Notes: generated by a model not told the origin, from the letters alone. A stretch of DNA of 64,000 nt from Paenibacillus sp. P25 (GCA_024704175.1 CP085629.1:2232001-2296000), one strand, 5' to 3'. Shown: positions 21,636 through 32,024, counted from the first letter of the stretch. Translations and numbers: made by a program.

Positions 21636-23146
21636 TTAGGATTGGCCTGCCATCTGTAACCGCAAGCTTTCGTTTAGGCCAAGCGTCCGCGCAGTTGTCG
21701 TATGAATTTCGCTAATCAGCTTCGGATTTTTCAATAGCGACACGCCGTAAGAAGGAATCATCTCTTTGATTTTCGGTTCCCAGGCTTTTAAATGCTGCGG
21801 GAAGCATCTCTGGATGATCTCGAGCATGACGGATACGGCGGTTGAAGCGCCGGGAGAAGCACCGAGCAAGGCGGCGATCGATCCGTCGGCGGCACTGATC
21901 ACTTCCGTACCGAATTGCAGCGTCCCTTTGCCGGCCGGCGTGTCTTTGATGACCTGAACACGCTGGCCCGCTACCACGATATCCCACTCCTCGCTTTTGG
22001 CGTTCGGGATAAACTCACGAAGCTCTTCCATGCGCTGTTCCTTCGAGAGCATCACTTGCTGGATCAGGTACTTGGTCAAAGGCATATTTTTCGCGCCTGC
22101 AGCAAGCATCGTCAAGAGATTGTCCGGTTTGATGGAACCAACCAAATCGAACATCGAACCGGTCTTTAGGAATTTCGGCGAGAAGCCGGCAAACGGTCCG
22201 AAGAGCAGCGATTTTTTCCCGTCGATATATCGGGTATCCAGATGCGGAACGGACATTGGAGGCGCGCCGACTTTGGCCTTGCCGTATACTTTGGCATGAT
22301 GCTGCGCGACCACATCCGGGTTGTTACACACCATAAAGAGCCCGCTGACCGGGAACCCTCCAATATGTTTTCCTTCGGGAATACCGGATTTTTGCAGCAA
22401 AGGCAGACTTCCCCGCCGCCGCCGATAAAGACGAAGGGTGCGGTATGGCGTTCGACAGTGCCATTATTAAGATCCCTTACCTTCAATTCCCAAGAGCCGT
22501 CGGCTGTACGGTTAATATCATCTACATGATGTTTGTATTTGATATCGACGTTCTTCCTTTTCAAGTGGTCAAACAGCATGCGCGTTAAAGCGCCAAAGTT
22601 AACATCCGTTCCCGATTCCATTCTTGTGGCCGCGATAGGTTCGTTCGGTGTCCGGCCTTTCATAATCAGCGGAATCCATTCCGTCAGTTTTCGCGGGTCA
22701 TCGGAAAATTCCATGCCTTGAAATAATGGATTGTTTTTCAATGCTTCATATCGCTTCTTTAAAAACGATACATTGTCTTCCCCTAGGACCATACTCAAAT
22801 GAGGCGGCGGCATGATAAAATCCTGCGGATTCCGAATCAGATTGCTATCTACAAGGTAAGACCAAAATTGCTTGGAAACCTGGTACTCTTCATTTATTTT
22901 TAAGGCCTTGCTGATATCTATGGATCCGTCCGGTTTTTCGACGGTGTAGTTAAGCTCGCAAAGTGCCGCATGCCCCGTGCCCGCATTATTCCATTCGTTG
23001 GAGCTCTCCTCTCCTGCCGTGGCGAGCTTTTCGAACACAGTAATTTTCCAGTCCGGTACTAATTCCTTCAGCAGTGTTCCCAAAGTCGCACTCATGATGC
23101 CGGCACCAATCAAGATAACGTCTGTCTTTGTTTGTCTGTTACTCAT
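21636..23146 (-). CDS. mqo: Malate:quinone oxidoreductase (one frameshift)
   Basis: FAD-dependent peripheral membrane enzyme that oxidises malate to oxaloacetate and reduces quinone. Family signatures: dinucleotide fold [15 protein letters not shown] at the start, [31 protein letters not shown] and the C-terminal ASPGASTAV. About 503 residues, the usual length. The two halves lie in different frames that join at a GGGG run near 22410 (GGGG then [14 protein letters not shown]), so the enzyme is probably intact in the organism. The upstream region has an AT-rich stretch but no sure promoter. A terminator follows. Confidence 0.93.
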
Positions 23147-23406
23147 TTTTACCGTCCCTTATACTCTTAGATTTGCAGAAAGGATGTAGGCGCTCCTGCT
23201 TCCGCTCACAGCAAGCCAGGGTGAGACTCTGGTCACACCCCTTGTATAGATTAATTATAAACCTTTAATTAGAACATGTACTACCTATTATATGATAGTT
23301 AGGACCTATACGACAAGAAGCGCGTTGAGGAAGCCGAGGCGGATAATCCTTATACGTGTAAGCCAGCTTCCGCTATGACGATTTTTCGCCTTTTTTCTAT
23401 ATTAAT

Positions 23407-23640
23407 TCATTGTAAAAGCAGGATCGCTGCAATGAACGAAGGGTCGACTCGATTTTGTTCTTCAACGTCCGAGAGCCGATCGAGTGCCTCAGCCGCTTCA
23501 ACCCACTTCTCGTACACGGCATGCGGCTGGCATTTACCGAACCATCGTGCTTGTTCTGCGTTCAAATCCGCTCTCCCTGAGCGGACAGAAGCATTGAGGC
23601 CGAATGGGCGTAACAGTACCGTGCCGTTGCCTAGTATACA
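23407..23640 (-). pseudogene. Possible gene remnant, no start codon
   Basis: In the 600-nt gap between mqo and the methyltransferase, one minus-strand frame stays open for about 75 codons and gives a protein-like sequence (RADLNAEQARWFGKCQPHAV, then KWVEAAEALDRL) ending at 23407. It has no ATG, GTG or TTG start with a ribosome site and is closed by a stop near 23650. I do not recognise it. It may be the C-terminal remnant of a small gene, or an open frame by chance. The rest of the gap (23150-23400) is AT-rich upstream sequence of mqo. Confidence 0.3.
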
Positions 23641-23746
23641 ATTACCTAAAAATCAATCCTTTCCCAAGTCAAAATAACCCATACCATATCCTCTTCCATA
23701 CATACATTATAACGACGTGAAAAACATCTCGAAAGCAGGTGGTTCT

Positions 23747-24454
23747 ATGTTTTTTGAATCGAAATACGGGTGCAACTTCTGCGGCCGTTCATTCGAGCGT
23801 TTCATACCTTGGCCCGACATCTATGACTTTCCCCGGGTGAAGTGGGAAATGTATAACAAGCATACGGCGCTATGCCCATACTGTTACTCGCTGGACAGGG
23901 AACGGCTGTACAAACTATACATTGAGAGAGAAACCGATTTGTTGAAACCGGGCACAAGCGTTCTCCATGTCGCCCCTGAAAAAAATTTGCGCGTGTGGCT
24001 CTCCTGCAACTCGGCCATCCACTATATATGCGGAGATCTTGAACCAAGCGATCCCGGTATGATCCCAATGGATATTACAAACCTGCCCTTCGAGGATGGC
24101 CGTTTTGACGTGTTCATCTGCAGCCACGTGCTGGAGCACGTGATCGACGATATGCAGGCGATGCGGGAATTGCACCGCGTTCTTAAGGTTGGAGGTTGGG
24201 GGATCGTTCAAGTGCCGATCGCCCTGAATCTGGAAAGCACCTATGAAGATGCTTCCGTTACATCTCCGGAAGAACGGCAAGAAGTATTCGGCCAAAGGGA
24301 TCATGTCCGTATCTATGCATCCGACTTTACAACCCGGTTGAAAACAGCAGGTTTTCGGGTTAACATTTTCAATTACGGACAAAAATACGGAATCAGTGAG
24401 GCGGAAAAGTGGGGGTTATCAGCAAACGATAATCTTTATGTTGTAATCAAATGA
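23747..24454 (+). CDS. SAM-dependent methyltransferase with N-terminal zinc ribbon
   Basis: 235-residue class I methyltransferase. An N-terminal four-Cys cluster (CNFC then CPYC) probably binds zinc. The SAM fold is marked by VLHVAPEK, the acidic GDLEP, the FDVFICSHVLEHV loop typical of methyltransferase domain 11, and LKVGGWGIVQVP. Start placed at ATG 23747 (AGGTGG four to five nt upstream) rather than GTG 23717, which lacks a ribosome site. It is the first gene of the glycan locus and converges on the acetyltransferase with a 36-nt tail-to-tail overlap. Likely role: methylation of a sugar or glycan, by context. Confidence 0.85.
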   Translation: MFFESKYGCNFCGRSFERFIPWPDIYDFPRVKWEMYNKHTALCPYCYSLDRERLYKLYIERETDLLKPGTSVLHVAPEKNLRVWLSCNSAIHYICGDLEPSDPGMIPMDITNLPFEDGRFDVFICSHVLEHVIDDMQAMRELHRVLKVGGWGIVQVPIALNLESTYEDASVTSPEERQEVFGQRDHVRIYASDFTTRLKTAGFRVNIFNYGQKYGISEAEKWGLSANDNLYVVIK

Positions 24455-25084
24455 GTCTTTTTTAACAATGGCGGGCACGCCGGCGGCCATGGTATAGCCG
24501 GGAATATCGTCTTTGACGAACGCTCCTCCGCCGATCAGGGACCAAGCGCCGATACGGCGTTTCTCCCGGACCGAGGCTCCGATGCCGATATAAGCCCCTT
24601 CTTCCACAGTTACGTTGCCTGCCAGCCTAACGCCGGGAGCGATCGTCACAAAATTGCCGATGACGGCATCATGGCTGATGCTCACGCTCCGATTGACGAT
24701 CACATGCTCCCCGATCTTGATATTGCCCGATAATACGGCTCCTTCAAAGATCATGCTTCCTTCGCCAATGGTATTCCGGTGAGAAAAGCGGACGCGGGGG
24801 TGGATCAGCGGTCCGGCGATTCGGAACCCTGATTGGGCGGTGAGGGCCAAGAACCGCTTCTTCAGAGCCGGGTCACCCACCCCTGCGCATACGATGTGTA
24901 CCTCATGTTTTAGAGCTTCAATATCCGAAAGAGTCCCGAGTACAGGAACGCCGTCTACAACCTGATCTTTTGTCTCGGGCCTTTCATCTAAAAAACCGGC
25001 AACGGTTACGCCCAGCTCCTCGCACAACCAGTTGATTTCCCGCGCATGCCCGCCCGCTCCCCAAATCACAAGCTTTCTCTTCAT
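24419..25084 (-). CDS. NeuD/PglD-like sugar O- or N-acetyltransferase
   Basis: 221 residues. N-terminal nucleotide-sugar-binding fold (VIWGAGGHAREI) followed by a left-handed beta-helix of hexapeptide repeats (GEGSMI, GNIKIG, GNVTVE) ending AAGVPAIV. This is the PglD/NeuD plan, which acetylates amino-sugars. It lies 5 nt downstream of the DegT aminotransferase, so the pair likely makes an acetamido-sugar. Confidence 0.85.
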   Translation of the reverse strand: MKRKLVIWGAGGHAREINWLCEELGVTVAGFLDERPETKDQVVDGVPVLGTLSDIEALKHEVHIVCAGVGDPALKKRFLALTAQSGFRIAGPLIHPRVRFSHRNTIGEGSMIFEGAVLSGNIKIGEHVIVNRSVSISHDAVIGNFVTIAPGVRLAGNVTVEEGAYIGIGASVREKRRIGAWSLIGGGAFVKDDIPGYTMAAGVPAIVKKDSFDYNIKIIVC

Positions 25085-25089
25085 AGCCT

Positions 25090-26217
25090 CTAGTCTCCCA
25101 AGCTCCCCAGCGTTGTCACGATTCTGCGCACAATCGTCTCATCCATCTCTTTCCATAACGGCAAACTTACAATATGTCGTGCCACATGCTCGGTTACGGG
25201 AAGGGGGAATTGCGGATAACGCTGGAACTGCTTTTGCTCATGGCAAGCCGGAGAAAAATAGGTTCTGGCCTCTATGGAATTAGCGGCCAAATGTTCTATC
25301 ACCTCACGGTTGCTGTGTGATTCCGGACTAAGAATAGGCATGAATTGAAAAACAACCGCCCCCTGCATGCTTTGCATGGTCCATCCGCGCTCGAATAATC
25401 CGGCTTGGCGCAGCTCGTGAAGGTAGAGGTCATAGATCCCTTTTCGATTCGCCTTCACGGCATGGTAACGGTCGAGCGTAGCCAAGGCAATTGCAGCCGT
25501 AAATTCGGATATTTTACTGTTGAGGCCTTGAAGGACGGATTCCCTTCCCGTTGAGAATCCAAAGTTGCCCGCCTGGCGAATACGCTGGATAAGATCGCGG
25601 TCCGCGCTGTAAACCAGTCCGCCCTCTCCAACGCCGAACGGTTTGGTGGCATGAAAGCTGAATACGACGGCCCCTTCGAACCCTTTGCCAAATTGCGAGA
25701 CTTCTCCCGGATCCGTCGATCCAAAACTGGAAGCGGCATCGATGACAACCGGTATTCCTTGCTGCTGAAGATGGTTGTACACGGATAGATCGAACGCCGA
25801 TCCGAAGGTTGCGTAAGGAACAACGACCGCAATTTGATCTCCCAGCAGTTTAACGGCTTGCTCCAGCTGTTCCTCATTCATCTGCCAGGTCTTAGGATCG
25901 ATGTCCAGGAAGTAGGGCTGAAGTCCGCACCACTCCGCGGCAAGCGGGGTGGCGGCAAAGGTGAAGCTCGGCATAACCGCATAGATGCCCTGAGACCTCT
26001 TGCATTGCGAAATCGCCAGCATGAGCCCAATGGTCGCGTTATGAACGGTCACGGCTGCGCCGGTCCCATCAAACATTTCCGCGATGACACGCTCTTCGAA
26101 CAAGCCGTTCAAGGGACCGTAATTGGAATAAATTCGAGTCTCATGGATTTTCTCAAAATAAGACACGATATGTTCATTTTTAATCAACTCAGGCCGGAGA
26201 AAAGGGATTTTATCCAT
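25090..26217 (-). CDS. DegT/DnrJ/EryC1/StrS-family PLP aminotransferase
   Basis: 375-residue sugar aminotransferase. The PLP Lys is in FSFHATKPFGVGEGG near residue 195; the aspartate-binding region VVIDAASSFGS precedes it. The family converts keto-sugar nucleotides to amino-sugars. Start ATG at 26217 has AAAGGAG 8 nt upstream (the TTG at 26220 is less likely). Followed directly by the NeuD-like acetyltransferase and preceded by a GT2 glycosyltransferase, so it probably supplies an unusual amino-sugar for the glycan of this locus. Confidence 0.88.
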   Translation of the reverse strand: MDKIPFLRPELIKNEHIVSYFEKIHETRIYSNYGPLNGLFEERVIAEMFDGTGAAVTVHNATIGLMLAISQCKRSQGIYAVMPSFTFAATPLAAEWCGLQPYFLDIDPKTWQMNEEQLEQAVKLLGDQIAVVVPYATFGSAFDLSVYNHLQQQGIPVVIDAASSFGSTDPGEVSQFGKGFEGAVVFSFHATKPFGVGEGGLVYSADRDLIQRIRQAGNFGFSTGRESVLQGLNSKISEFTAAIALATLDRYHAVKANRKGIYDLYLHELRQAGLFERGWTMQSMQGAVVFQFMPILSPESHSNREVIEHLAANSIEARTYFSPACHEQKQFQRYPQFPLPVTEHVARHIVSLPLWKEMDETIVRRIVTTLGSLGD

Positions 26218-26250
26218 CAAGTTGACTCCTTTCGTGGAGCAAAAAAAGGC

Positions 26251-27161
26251 TCATTTTCCGTCTAATGTATGCAGAATCGTTTCGATCCGTTCGATATCGG
26301 AGGCAAAGGCCGGGTACCCTTCGATACGTGCACGGTAGGAATGAAGCGCGGTTTTATACAATTCGTCCGTTGCAAGAAAACCGTCCTCCCGCGAAGCGAT
26401 CATCAGATCGAGCCATTCCGAGAATGCTTTCCAGCCGAGGGTATTGTTGTTCTGGCTCGGATGCAGCCGAAAATAGCTCAGCGCTTCCGGAATATAGACG
26501 GCCTTTCCTTTGGACAGCAAGTTAAGCCAAGCGGCTAAATCATTCAGGAGGGAATATTGCTTCCCCTTGTACACGCCAAATGGATCGGTAAGATCGCTTT
26601 TCTTGAAGAACACGGTCGTCGGTTCGCCGATCACATTCAAACATCGGGTTAACGCCGCATTAGCCAATACTTTTCCGTCCATAATTCTGGTTTCTTCATA
26701 GAGCTTGAGCGTAGCATAAAGCGGCGGTATCCATTCCCCGCTTCATTGATGGTTTGCCGATAAGAGGTCACCAGCGTTATATTGTCAAATTGCTCATAAA
26801 AATAGATCATTTTTTTGATTTTATCTTTATGGAACACATCGTCATCCATCAAATAATTGATATATTCGCCCTTGGCTAAATCGAAACACTTGTGCCAATT
26901 TCCAAGAAACAAGTTTTTCTCGTTTTTAAAATATTGAATCTGGGGATACGAACGTAAATAAGGTTCAAGCATTTCCTGAACTCCATGGTTTGTACTGTCG
27001 TCGCAAATAATGATTTCGATATTCGGGTATGTTTGTTCCAATACGCTGTCTACGGCGATTTGCAGCGTATTCGGCCGATTGTAGGCAGGTATCACTACGC
27101 TTACCAGAGGAGCTTCCACATCCATTCCGCCTTTGTTCGTAATTTCTTTCCTGACATACAT
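26251..27161 (-). CDS. Family 2 glycosyltransferase (one frameshift)
   Basis: GT-A fold transferase of about 303 residues. VSVVIPAYNRPNTL and the ICDDST nucleotide-binding Asp lie near the start, and the metal-binding DDD sits in YLMDDDVFHKDKI. A frameshift near 26735 splits the catalytic half from a C-terminal half with FFKKSDLTDPFG and YFRLHPSQNN. The start is uncertain: ATG 27161 has no ribosome site, while the ATG opening MDVEAP has AAAGGCGG close by. Shares the minus-strand operon with the aminotransferase; divergent from the next glycosyltransferase. Confidence 0.82.
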
Positions 27162-27223
27162 TTATATGTTCAAGAATAAAAATGATGATAATGTATGGGC
27201 ATTTTGATTAAAGGGGAATGATC

Positions 27224-28756
27224 ATGTCATCCAATACGACACCGCGCTAACGGTCTTTCTTTGCGTTTCGGGCAAGATCCAAAAAGAGCCTTTGGAGGCA
27301 TTGGTAAACAGGCTGGAAGAAAAATATATGACCGTCATCCTTCATGGAACGAACGATCCGTTACAAGAGCGAAGCCTGTCAAATCTGCCTCGCGTTTACG
27401 TTTCGGTAGGCGGAGAATGGGAAGAGTATAAGGCGCTGGTCAGCCTCCCTTTTCATGAAAAAAAACGCTGGCTGCACTTCCGTTCGGCGGAAGAAATTCA
27501 GCCGGATCCTTTATTTTTCTGCTGGCTCCAGGCAACGGAGCCCCTCCCGGAGAATCGGACGCTTCCGCCGACTCGGTTTTCTTCGGACACCCCGCTGGTA
27601 TCCATATTTACGGCCGCCTACCGGTCCAAGGATAAAATTCGAAGGCCTTATGAGTCCTTGTTAAAGCAAACCTACCAGAATTGGGAATGGGTTATTGTAG
27701 ACGACTCCGACGACGAAGACGAGACCTATAGGGATCACCTGCTTCCCTTGAAAGATCTTCGTGTCCGGCGGTACCGGCAAGACTCCCGCAACGGCTACAT
27801 CGGGGCCATCAAACGGTATCGCGACCGGCCTTTGTACCGGCGAAATATTAGTGGAAGTCGATCATGACGACGAGCTGACTTCCGACTGCTTGCAGAAAAT
27901 CGTCGATGCATTTAAGCAAAATCCCGATTGTGGTTTTGTTTACGGGGATTGTTGCGAGGTGTATGCAGGGAATAATTTTGCACATTGGTACGGTTGGAAC
28001 ACAGGGTTCGGTTATAGTCTTTATTATCGGGTCTGGGTACATGAAATGAACCGATGGCAAAATGTCATGCGGCATACGACCATTAACGGGACTACCGTTC
28101 GTCATTTGGTCGGTTTGCCGAATCATCCCCGTGCGTGGACGAGAGATTGTTACCATTTGATCGGAGGCCACCGGGATGAACTGCTCGTCGCGGATGATTA
28201 TGACATGCTCGTTCGGACGTTTCTATGTACGAAATTTGCGTTAGTGCCGGATCTGTTATATATCCAGTACCGAAACGAACATGGAAATAACACCACATTT
28301 CTTAGAAATAAACAGATTCAGATCCTTGTAAACGAGCTCTATCGAAGCTATTATCCGAGAATAGCCGAGAGGTTGAAAGAGCTCGATTTGCCCGAGCCGG
28401 TACACTTTTGCCGAATATGGGAGACTACAGGAGATGATCCCGCCCTGAAAACCGCCCATGTGATGCAAGAGGACACTTCCAAAGTGTCCATCCTTTTCCC
28501 TATCCCTTATGCATACAAGGAAAAGGAACATAGCCAGTTATTTCAAACCCTCCAAAAAAGTATGGAAGACCACTTTAGAAAAACCGAAATTGTAGTGATT
28601 GGTTATATTCCCCCGGAAATCGAAGCCTACGCCTCCAAAGCGCCGAGTGGAGCGATTCGTTGGTGGCCCATGGAACAAGATCACTCATTGGAGGCTTGTA
28701 TAAACTATGCAAAATTTATTTCAACCTGCAAAGAAAAAGTGGTTGTGATTCCATAA
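27224..28756 (+). CDS. Family 2 glycosyltransferase, two-domain (two frameshifts)
   Basis: About 510 residues after repair. A 90-residue N-terminal region precedes a GT-A domain (PLVSIFTAAYRSKDKI, VIVDDSDDED, metal-binding VDHDDELT, FVYGDCCE) and a C-terminal domain of unknown type. Frameshifts near 27235 and 27835. The start is taken as ATG 27224 behind AAGGGG; without the first frameshift the only in-frame start would be TTG 27292. The gene ends in a terminator shared with the convergent collagen-like gene. Probable role: building the O-glycan of the collagen-like protein, inferred from adjacency and from Thr-rich repeats there. Confidence 0.8.
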
Positions 28757-28766
28757 ACAAGATAAT

Positions 28767-28805
28767 AAGACCCAAAAGTTACGAATAACTTTTGGGTCTT
28801 TTTCG
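28767..28805. terminator. Bidirectional terminator
   Basis: Perfect 15-bp stem AAGACCCAAAAGTTA/TAACTTTTGGGTCTT with loop CGAA and T runs on both strands, between the convergent glycosyltransferase and collagen-like genes. Confidence 0.92.
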
Positions 28806-28837
28806 TTTTTGTTTCAGTAAAACGGGTCAAAATTGCC

Positions 28838-31070
28838 TTACGGTCCCTGCGGTCCTTGCGCTCCTGTAGCTCCTTGAGGCCCTTGTTCGCCTTGAGGTCC
28901 TTGTTCGCCTTGAGGCCCTTGAGTTCCTTGCGCTCCTGTAGCTCCTTGAGGTCCTTGTTCGCCTTGCGGCCCTTGCGGTCCTTGAACTCCCTGAGCACCT
29001 GTTGCACCTTGAGGTCCTTGTTCGCCTTGCGGTCCTTGAGGTCCTTGGGCTCCCTGAGCTCCTGTTGCACCTTGAGGTCCTTGCTCACCCTGAGTACCTT
29101 GCGGTCCTTGGGCACCTTGAGCACCTGTAGCGCCTTGCGGTCCTTGTTCACCCTGAGTACCTTGCGGTCCTTGGGCACCTTGAGCACCTGTTGCGCCTTG
29201 AGGTCCTTGTTCGCCTTGCGGTCCTTGCGGTCCTTGGGCTCCCTGAGTTCCTGTTGCGCCTTGAGGTCCTTGTTCGCCTTGCGGTCCTTGCGGTCCTTGG
29301 GCTCCCTGAGCTCCTGTTGCGCCTTGAGGTCCTTGTTCACCCTGAGTACCTTGAGGTCCTTGGGCTCCCTGAGCACCTGTAGCGCCTTGAGGTCCTTGCT
29401 CACCCTGAGTACCTTGCGGTCCTTGGGCACCTTGAGCACCTGTTGCGCCTTGAGGTCCTTGTTCGCCTTGCGGTCCTTGAGGTCCTTGGGCTCCCTGAGC
29501 TCCTGTTGCACCTTGAGGCCCTTGCTCACCCTGAGTACCTTGCGGTCCTTGGGCTCCCTGAGCACCAGTAGCGCCTTGAGGTCCTTGTTCACCCTGAGTA
29601 CCTTGCGGTCCTTGGGCTCCCTGAGCACCAGTAGCGCCTTGAGGTCCTTGCTCACCCTGAGTACCTTGCGGCCCTTGGGCTCCCTGAGCTCCAGTAGCGC
29701 CTTGAGGTCCTTGTTCGCCTTGCGGCCCTTGAGGTCCTTGGGCACCTTGAGCACCTGTAGCACCTTGAGGTCCTTGCTCACCCTGAGTACCTTGCGGTCC
29801 TTGGGCACCTTGGGCACCTGTTGCACCTTGAGGCCCTTGTTCACCCTGAGTACCTTGCGGTCCTTGAGCACCTTGGGCACCTGTAGCACCTTGAGGTCCT
29901 TGTTCACCCTGAGTACCTTGCGGCCCTTGGGCTCCCTGAGCACCTGTAGCACCTTGAGGTCCTTGTTCACCCTGAGTACCTTGCGGTCCTTGGGCTCCCT
30001 GAGCACCTGTAGCACCTTGAGGTCCTTGTTCACCCTGAGTACCTTGCGGCCCTTGGGCTCCCTGAGCACCTGTAGCACCTTGAGGTCCTTGCTCACCCTG
30101 GGTACCTTGAGGTCCTTGGGCTCCCTGAGCACCTGTTGCGCCTTGAGGCCCTTGTTCACCCTGAGTACCTTGCGGTCCTTGGGCACCTTGAGCACCTGTA
30201 GCGCCTTGAGGTCCTTGTTCACCCTGGGTACCTTGCGGTCCTTGTTCACCTTGAGCACCTGTAGCACCTTGAGGCCCTTGTTCACCCTGAGTACCTTGCG
30301 GCCCTTGGGCTCCCTGAGCACCTGTTGCGCCTTGAGGTCCTTGTTCACCCTGAGTGCCTTGAGGTCCTTGGGCTCCCTGTGCACCTGTAGCGCCTTGAGG
30401 TCCTTGTTCACCCTGAGTACCTTGCGGCCCTTGGGCTCCCTGTGCACCTGTAGCGCCTTGAGGTCCTTGTTCACCCTGAGTGCCTTGCGGCCCTTGGGCT
30501 CCCTGAGCACCTGTAGCGCCTTGAGGTCCTTGCTCACCCTGAGTGCCTTGAGGTCCTTGCTGGCCTTGAACGCCTTGAGGTCCTTGCTCACCCTGAGTGC
30601 CTTGAGGTCCTTGCTGGCCTTGAACGCCTTGAGGCCCTTGCTCACCCTGAGTGCCTTGAGGTCCTTGCTGGCCTTGAACGCCTTGAGGTCCTTGCTCACC
30701 CTGAGTGCCTTGAGGTCCTTGCTGGCCTTGAACGCCTTGAGGCCCTTGCTCACCCTGGGTGCCTTGAGGTCCTTGCTGGCCTTGAACGCCTTGAGGCCCT
30801 TGCTGGCCTTGAGTTCCCTGAGGTCCTTGCTGGCCTTGAACGCCTTGAGGCCCTTGCTCACCTTGGGTGCCCTGAGGTCCTTGCTGGCCTTGAACGCCTT
30901 GAGGTCCTTGCTCACCTTGAGTGCCTTGAGGTCCTTGGGCACCCTGGGTTCCTTGAGGTCCTTGAGCACCTTGAGCTCCTGTAGTGCCTTGAGGTCCTTG
31001 AACGCCTTGGGTTCCCGTGCCCGTAAGTCCTTGAGGTCCTTGGACGCCTTGAGGCCCTGCGGGTCCTTGA
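28838..31070 (-). repeat. Tandem DNA repeats encoding the collagen-like tract
   Basis: Two repeat phases are visible. Near the N-terminal side about seven 54-nt units (GPQGTQGEQ + GPQGVQGQQ) run from roughly 30900 to 30500; then more than twenty 63-nt units ([13 protein letters not shown] + ATGAQGAQ) fill most of the rest. Units differ mainly at third codon positions. Copy number may vary between isolates or be wrong in the assembly. Confidence 0.9.
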
Positions 31071-31432
31071 GGCCCTTCTTCTGCACCCAGAAGCTCTTCC
31101 GACAGGATTCGATGGGCGGCTACCAATTGCCCGGAAGAATCTTTACCCCATAAAGAAATTTGTGTTTCGTTTGTAGTCGCTCCGCTTATCGTAAAGACAA
31201 ATTCAAAAGCATCGAAATTGGCGAAATGGTTTCTGGTTATAACCTCATTGGGTCCTACCGTAAAAGCTTCTTGCACGTACAAGGATCTTATGCCGTTTAA
31301 ATAAAATCCTTCAATGAGTACAGTCGAAGAACTTGCTCCATTTCGGTTATCGATCTTGATGGTAACAAATTGTGTAGGTCTTAAACCATTAACAGGATTG
31401 TTGACTATGGGTCCTGTTGACAATACTGCCAT
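28838..31432 (-). CDS. Collagen-like Gly-X-Y repeat protein
   Basis: Intact 864-residue protein. An N-terminal domain of about 120 residues ([10 protein letters not shown] to LLGAEE) is followed by about 740 residues of unbroken Gly-X-Y, mostly [12 protein letters not shown] and GAQ. The repeat runs right to the stop codon (ends GAQGPQGP), so there is no C-terminal globular head like that of BclA-type spore nap proteins. No Cys and no classical signal peptide were seen. Thr in GAT and GTQ triplets could carry O-glycans made by the adjacent transferases. AAGGAGGG lies 9 nt before ATG. Spore-surface location is likely by analogy; nothing in the sequence proves it. Confidence 0.9.
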   Translation of the reverse strand: MAVLSTGPIVNNPVNGLRPTQFVTIKIDNRNGASSSTVLIEGFYLNGIRSLYVQEAFTVGPNEVITRNHFANFDAFEFVFTISGATTNETQISLWGKDSSGQLVAAHRILSEELLGAEEGPQGPAGPQGVQGPQGLTGTGTQGVQGPQGTTGAQGAQGPQGTQGAQGPQGTQGEQGPQGVQGQQGPQGTQGEQGPQGVQGQQGPQGTQGQQGPQGVQGQQGPQGTQGEQGPQGVQGQQGPQGTQGEQGPQGVQGQQGPQGTQGEQGPQGVQGQQGPQGTQGEQGPQGVQGQQGPQGTQGEQGPQGATGAQGAQGPQGTQGEQGPQGATGAQGAQGPQGTQGEQGPQGATGAQGAQGPQGTQGEQGPQGATGAQGAQGPQGTQGEQGPQGATGAQGEQGPQGTQGEQGPQGATGAQGAQGPQGTQGEQGPQGATGAQGAQGPQGTQGEQGPQGATGAQGAQGPQGTQGEQGPQGATGAQGAQGPQGTQGEQGPQGATGAQGAQGPQGTQGEQGPQGATGAQGAQGPQGTQGEQGPQGATGAQGAQGPQGTQGEQGPQGATGAQGAQGPQGPQGEQGPQGATGAQGAQGPQGTQGEQGPQGATGAQGAQGPQGTQGEQGPQGATGAQGAQGPQGTQGEQGPQGATGAQGAQGPQGPQGEQGPQGATGAQGAQGPQGTQGEQGPQGATGAQGAQGPQGTQGEQGPQGATGAQGAQGPQGPQGEQGPQGATGTQGAQGPQGPQGEQGPQGATGAQGAQGPQGTQGEQGPQGATGAQGAQGPQGTQGEQGPQGATGAQGAQGPQGPQGEQGPQGATGAQGVQGPQGPQGEQGPQGATGAQGTQGPQGEQGPQGEQGPQGATGAQGPQGP

Positions 31433-31456
31433 TTAGAGAATCCCTCCTTTTTTAAG

Positions 31457-31804
31457 TTAATCTAAGTTGTTAATTTCCTCTTCGGCAACGATACGTTGAG
31501 CAGTGACGATGGCGCCATTACCGTTTAATCCCCAAACCGAAACTTCCATGCTTGCTTCAGCTGCACCGCCGGTGGTAAAAACGAATTCATATGCATCGAA
31601 GTTCGTGTCGTATTCTTTCGTAATGACGGCATTGGGAGCTATACCCAATTGTTCTAGTACGTATAAAGTTCTTGAACCATCTAAATAGTACCCCTGGATC
31701 AATATCGTTGCGCTATTGACTGCATCGCGATTAACCAGCTTCACAATGATCTGCGTGGACGATCTAACTTGATTGTCGATAGGTCCGGTGGATAATACCG
31801 CCAA
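31457..31804 (-). CDS. Short paralogue of the collagen-like protein N-terminal domain
   Basis: 115 residues, no Gly-X-Y part. [10 protein letters not shown] and the following NSATILIQGYYLDGSRTLYV, FDAYEFVFT and VSVWG match the N-terminal domain of the next gene almost position by position. Start is TTG at 31804 with AATAGGAGGTG 8 nt upstream. The stop is 25 nt before the collagen-like gene, so the two are co-transcribed. It may form a basal layer or assembly partner through the shared domain; this is inference. Confidence 0.8.
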   Translation of the reverse strand: MAVLSTGPIDNQVRSSTQIIVKLVNRDAVNSATILIQGYYLDGSRTLYVLEQLGIAPNAVITKEYDTNFDAYEFVFTTGGAAEASMEVSVWGLNGNGAIVTAQRIVAEEEINNLD

Positions 31805-31970
31805 TAAGTTTACACCTCCTATTGAAAGAATGGTGGGTTACTAGAATTCCCTTAATAGCATATTAAAGGATTTTTTCCATTGCTTGTTTATTTGCCCCGT
31901 GGTGAAAATACAATTGCAATACTTTCATTTTTAAAGGTATGCGGCATCGATATAAGATGTACTGACAAAA

Positions 31971-32024
31971 ACAAAAACACCTTCCGGAATGGGCAGCGTG
32001 GAATTACGTCCCAAACGAAAGGTG
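31971..32024 (-). terminator. Terminator after the MocR-type gene
   Basis: Minus-strand arms CACCTTTCG/CGGAAGGTG (one wobble) followed by TTTTTGTTTTTG. It lies in the 330-nt gap 31805-32135, where nothing else was recognised with confidence. Confidence 0.7.

Noticed and set aside
23160..23330. Possible riboswitch or structured leader upstream of mqo
   Set aside because: Only short imperfect hairpins; no known aptamer pattern and no terminator.
28705..31153. Long open frames overlapping the collagen-like gene (793 codons on the minus strand, 765 on the plus strand)
   Set aside because: They exist only because the repeat unit is a multiple of three without stops in several frames; low-complexity Leu/Ser/Lys products, no ribosome sites.
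31805..31900. Possible sigma-K promoter (AATATGCTA) upstream of the short collagen-domain gene
   Set aside because: One mismatch from the -10 pattern, and no convincing -35 at the right distance.
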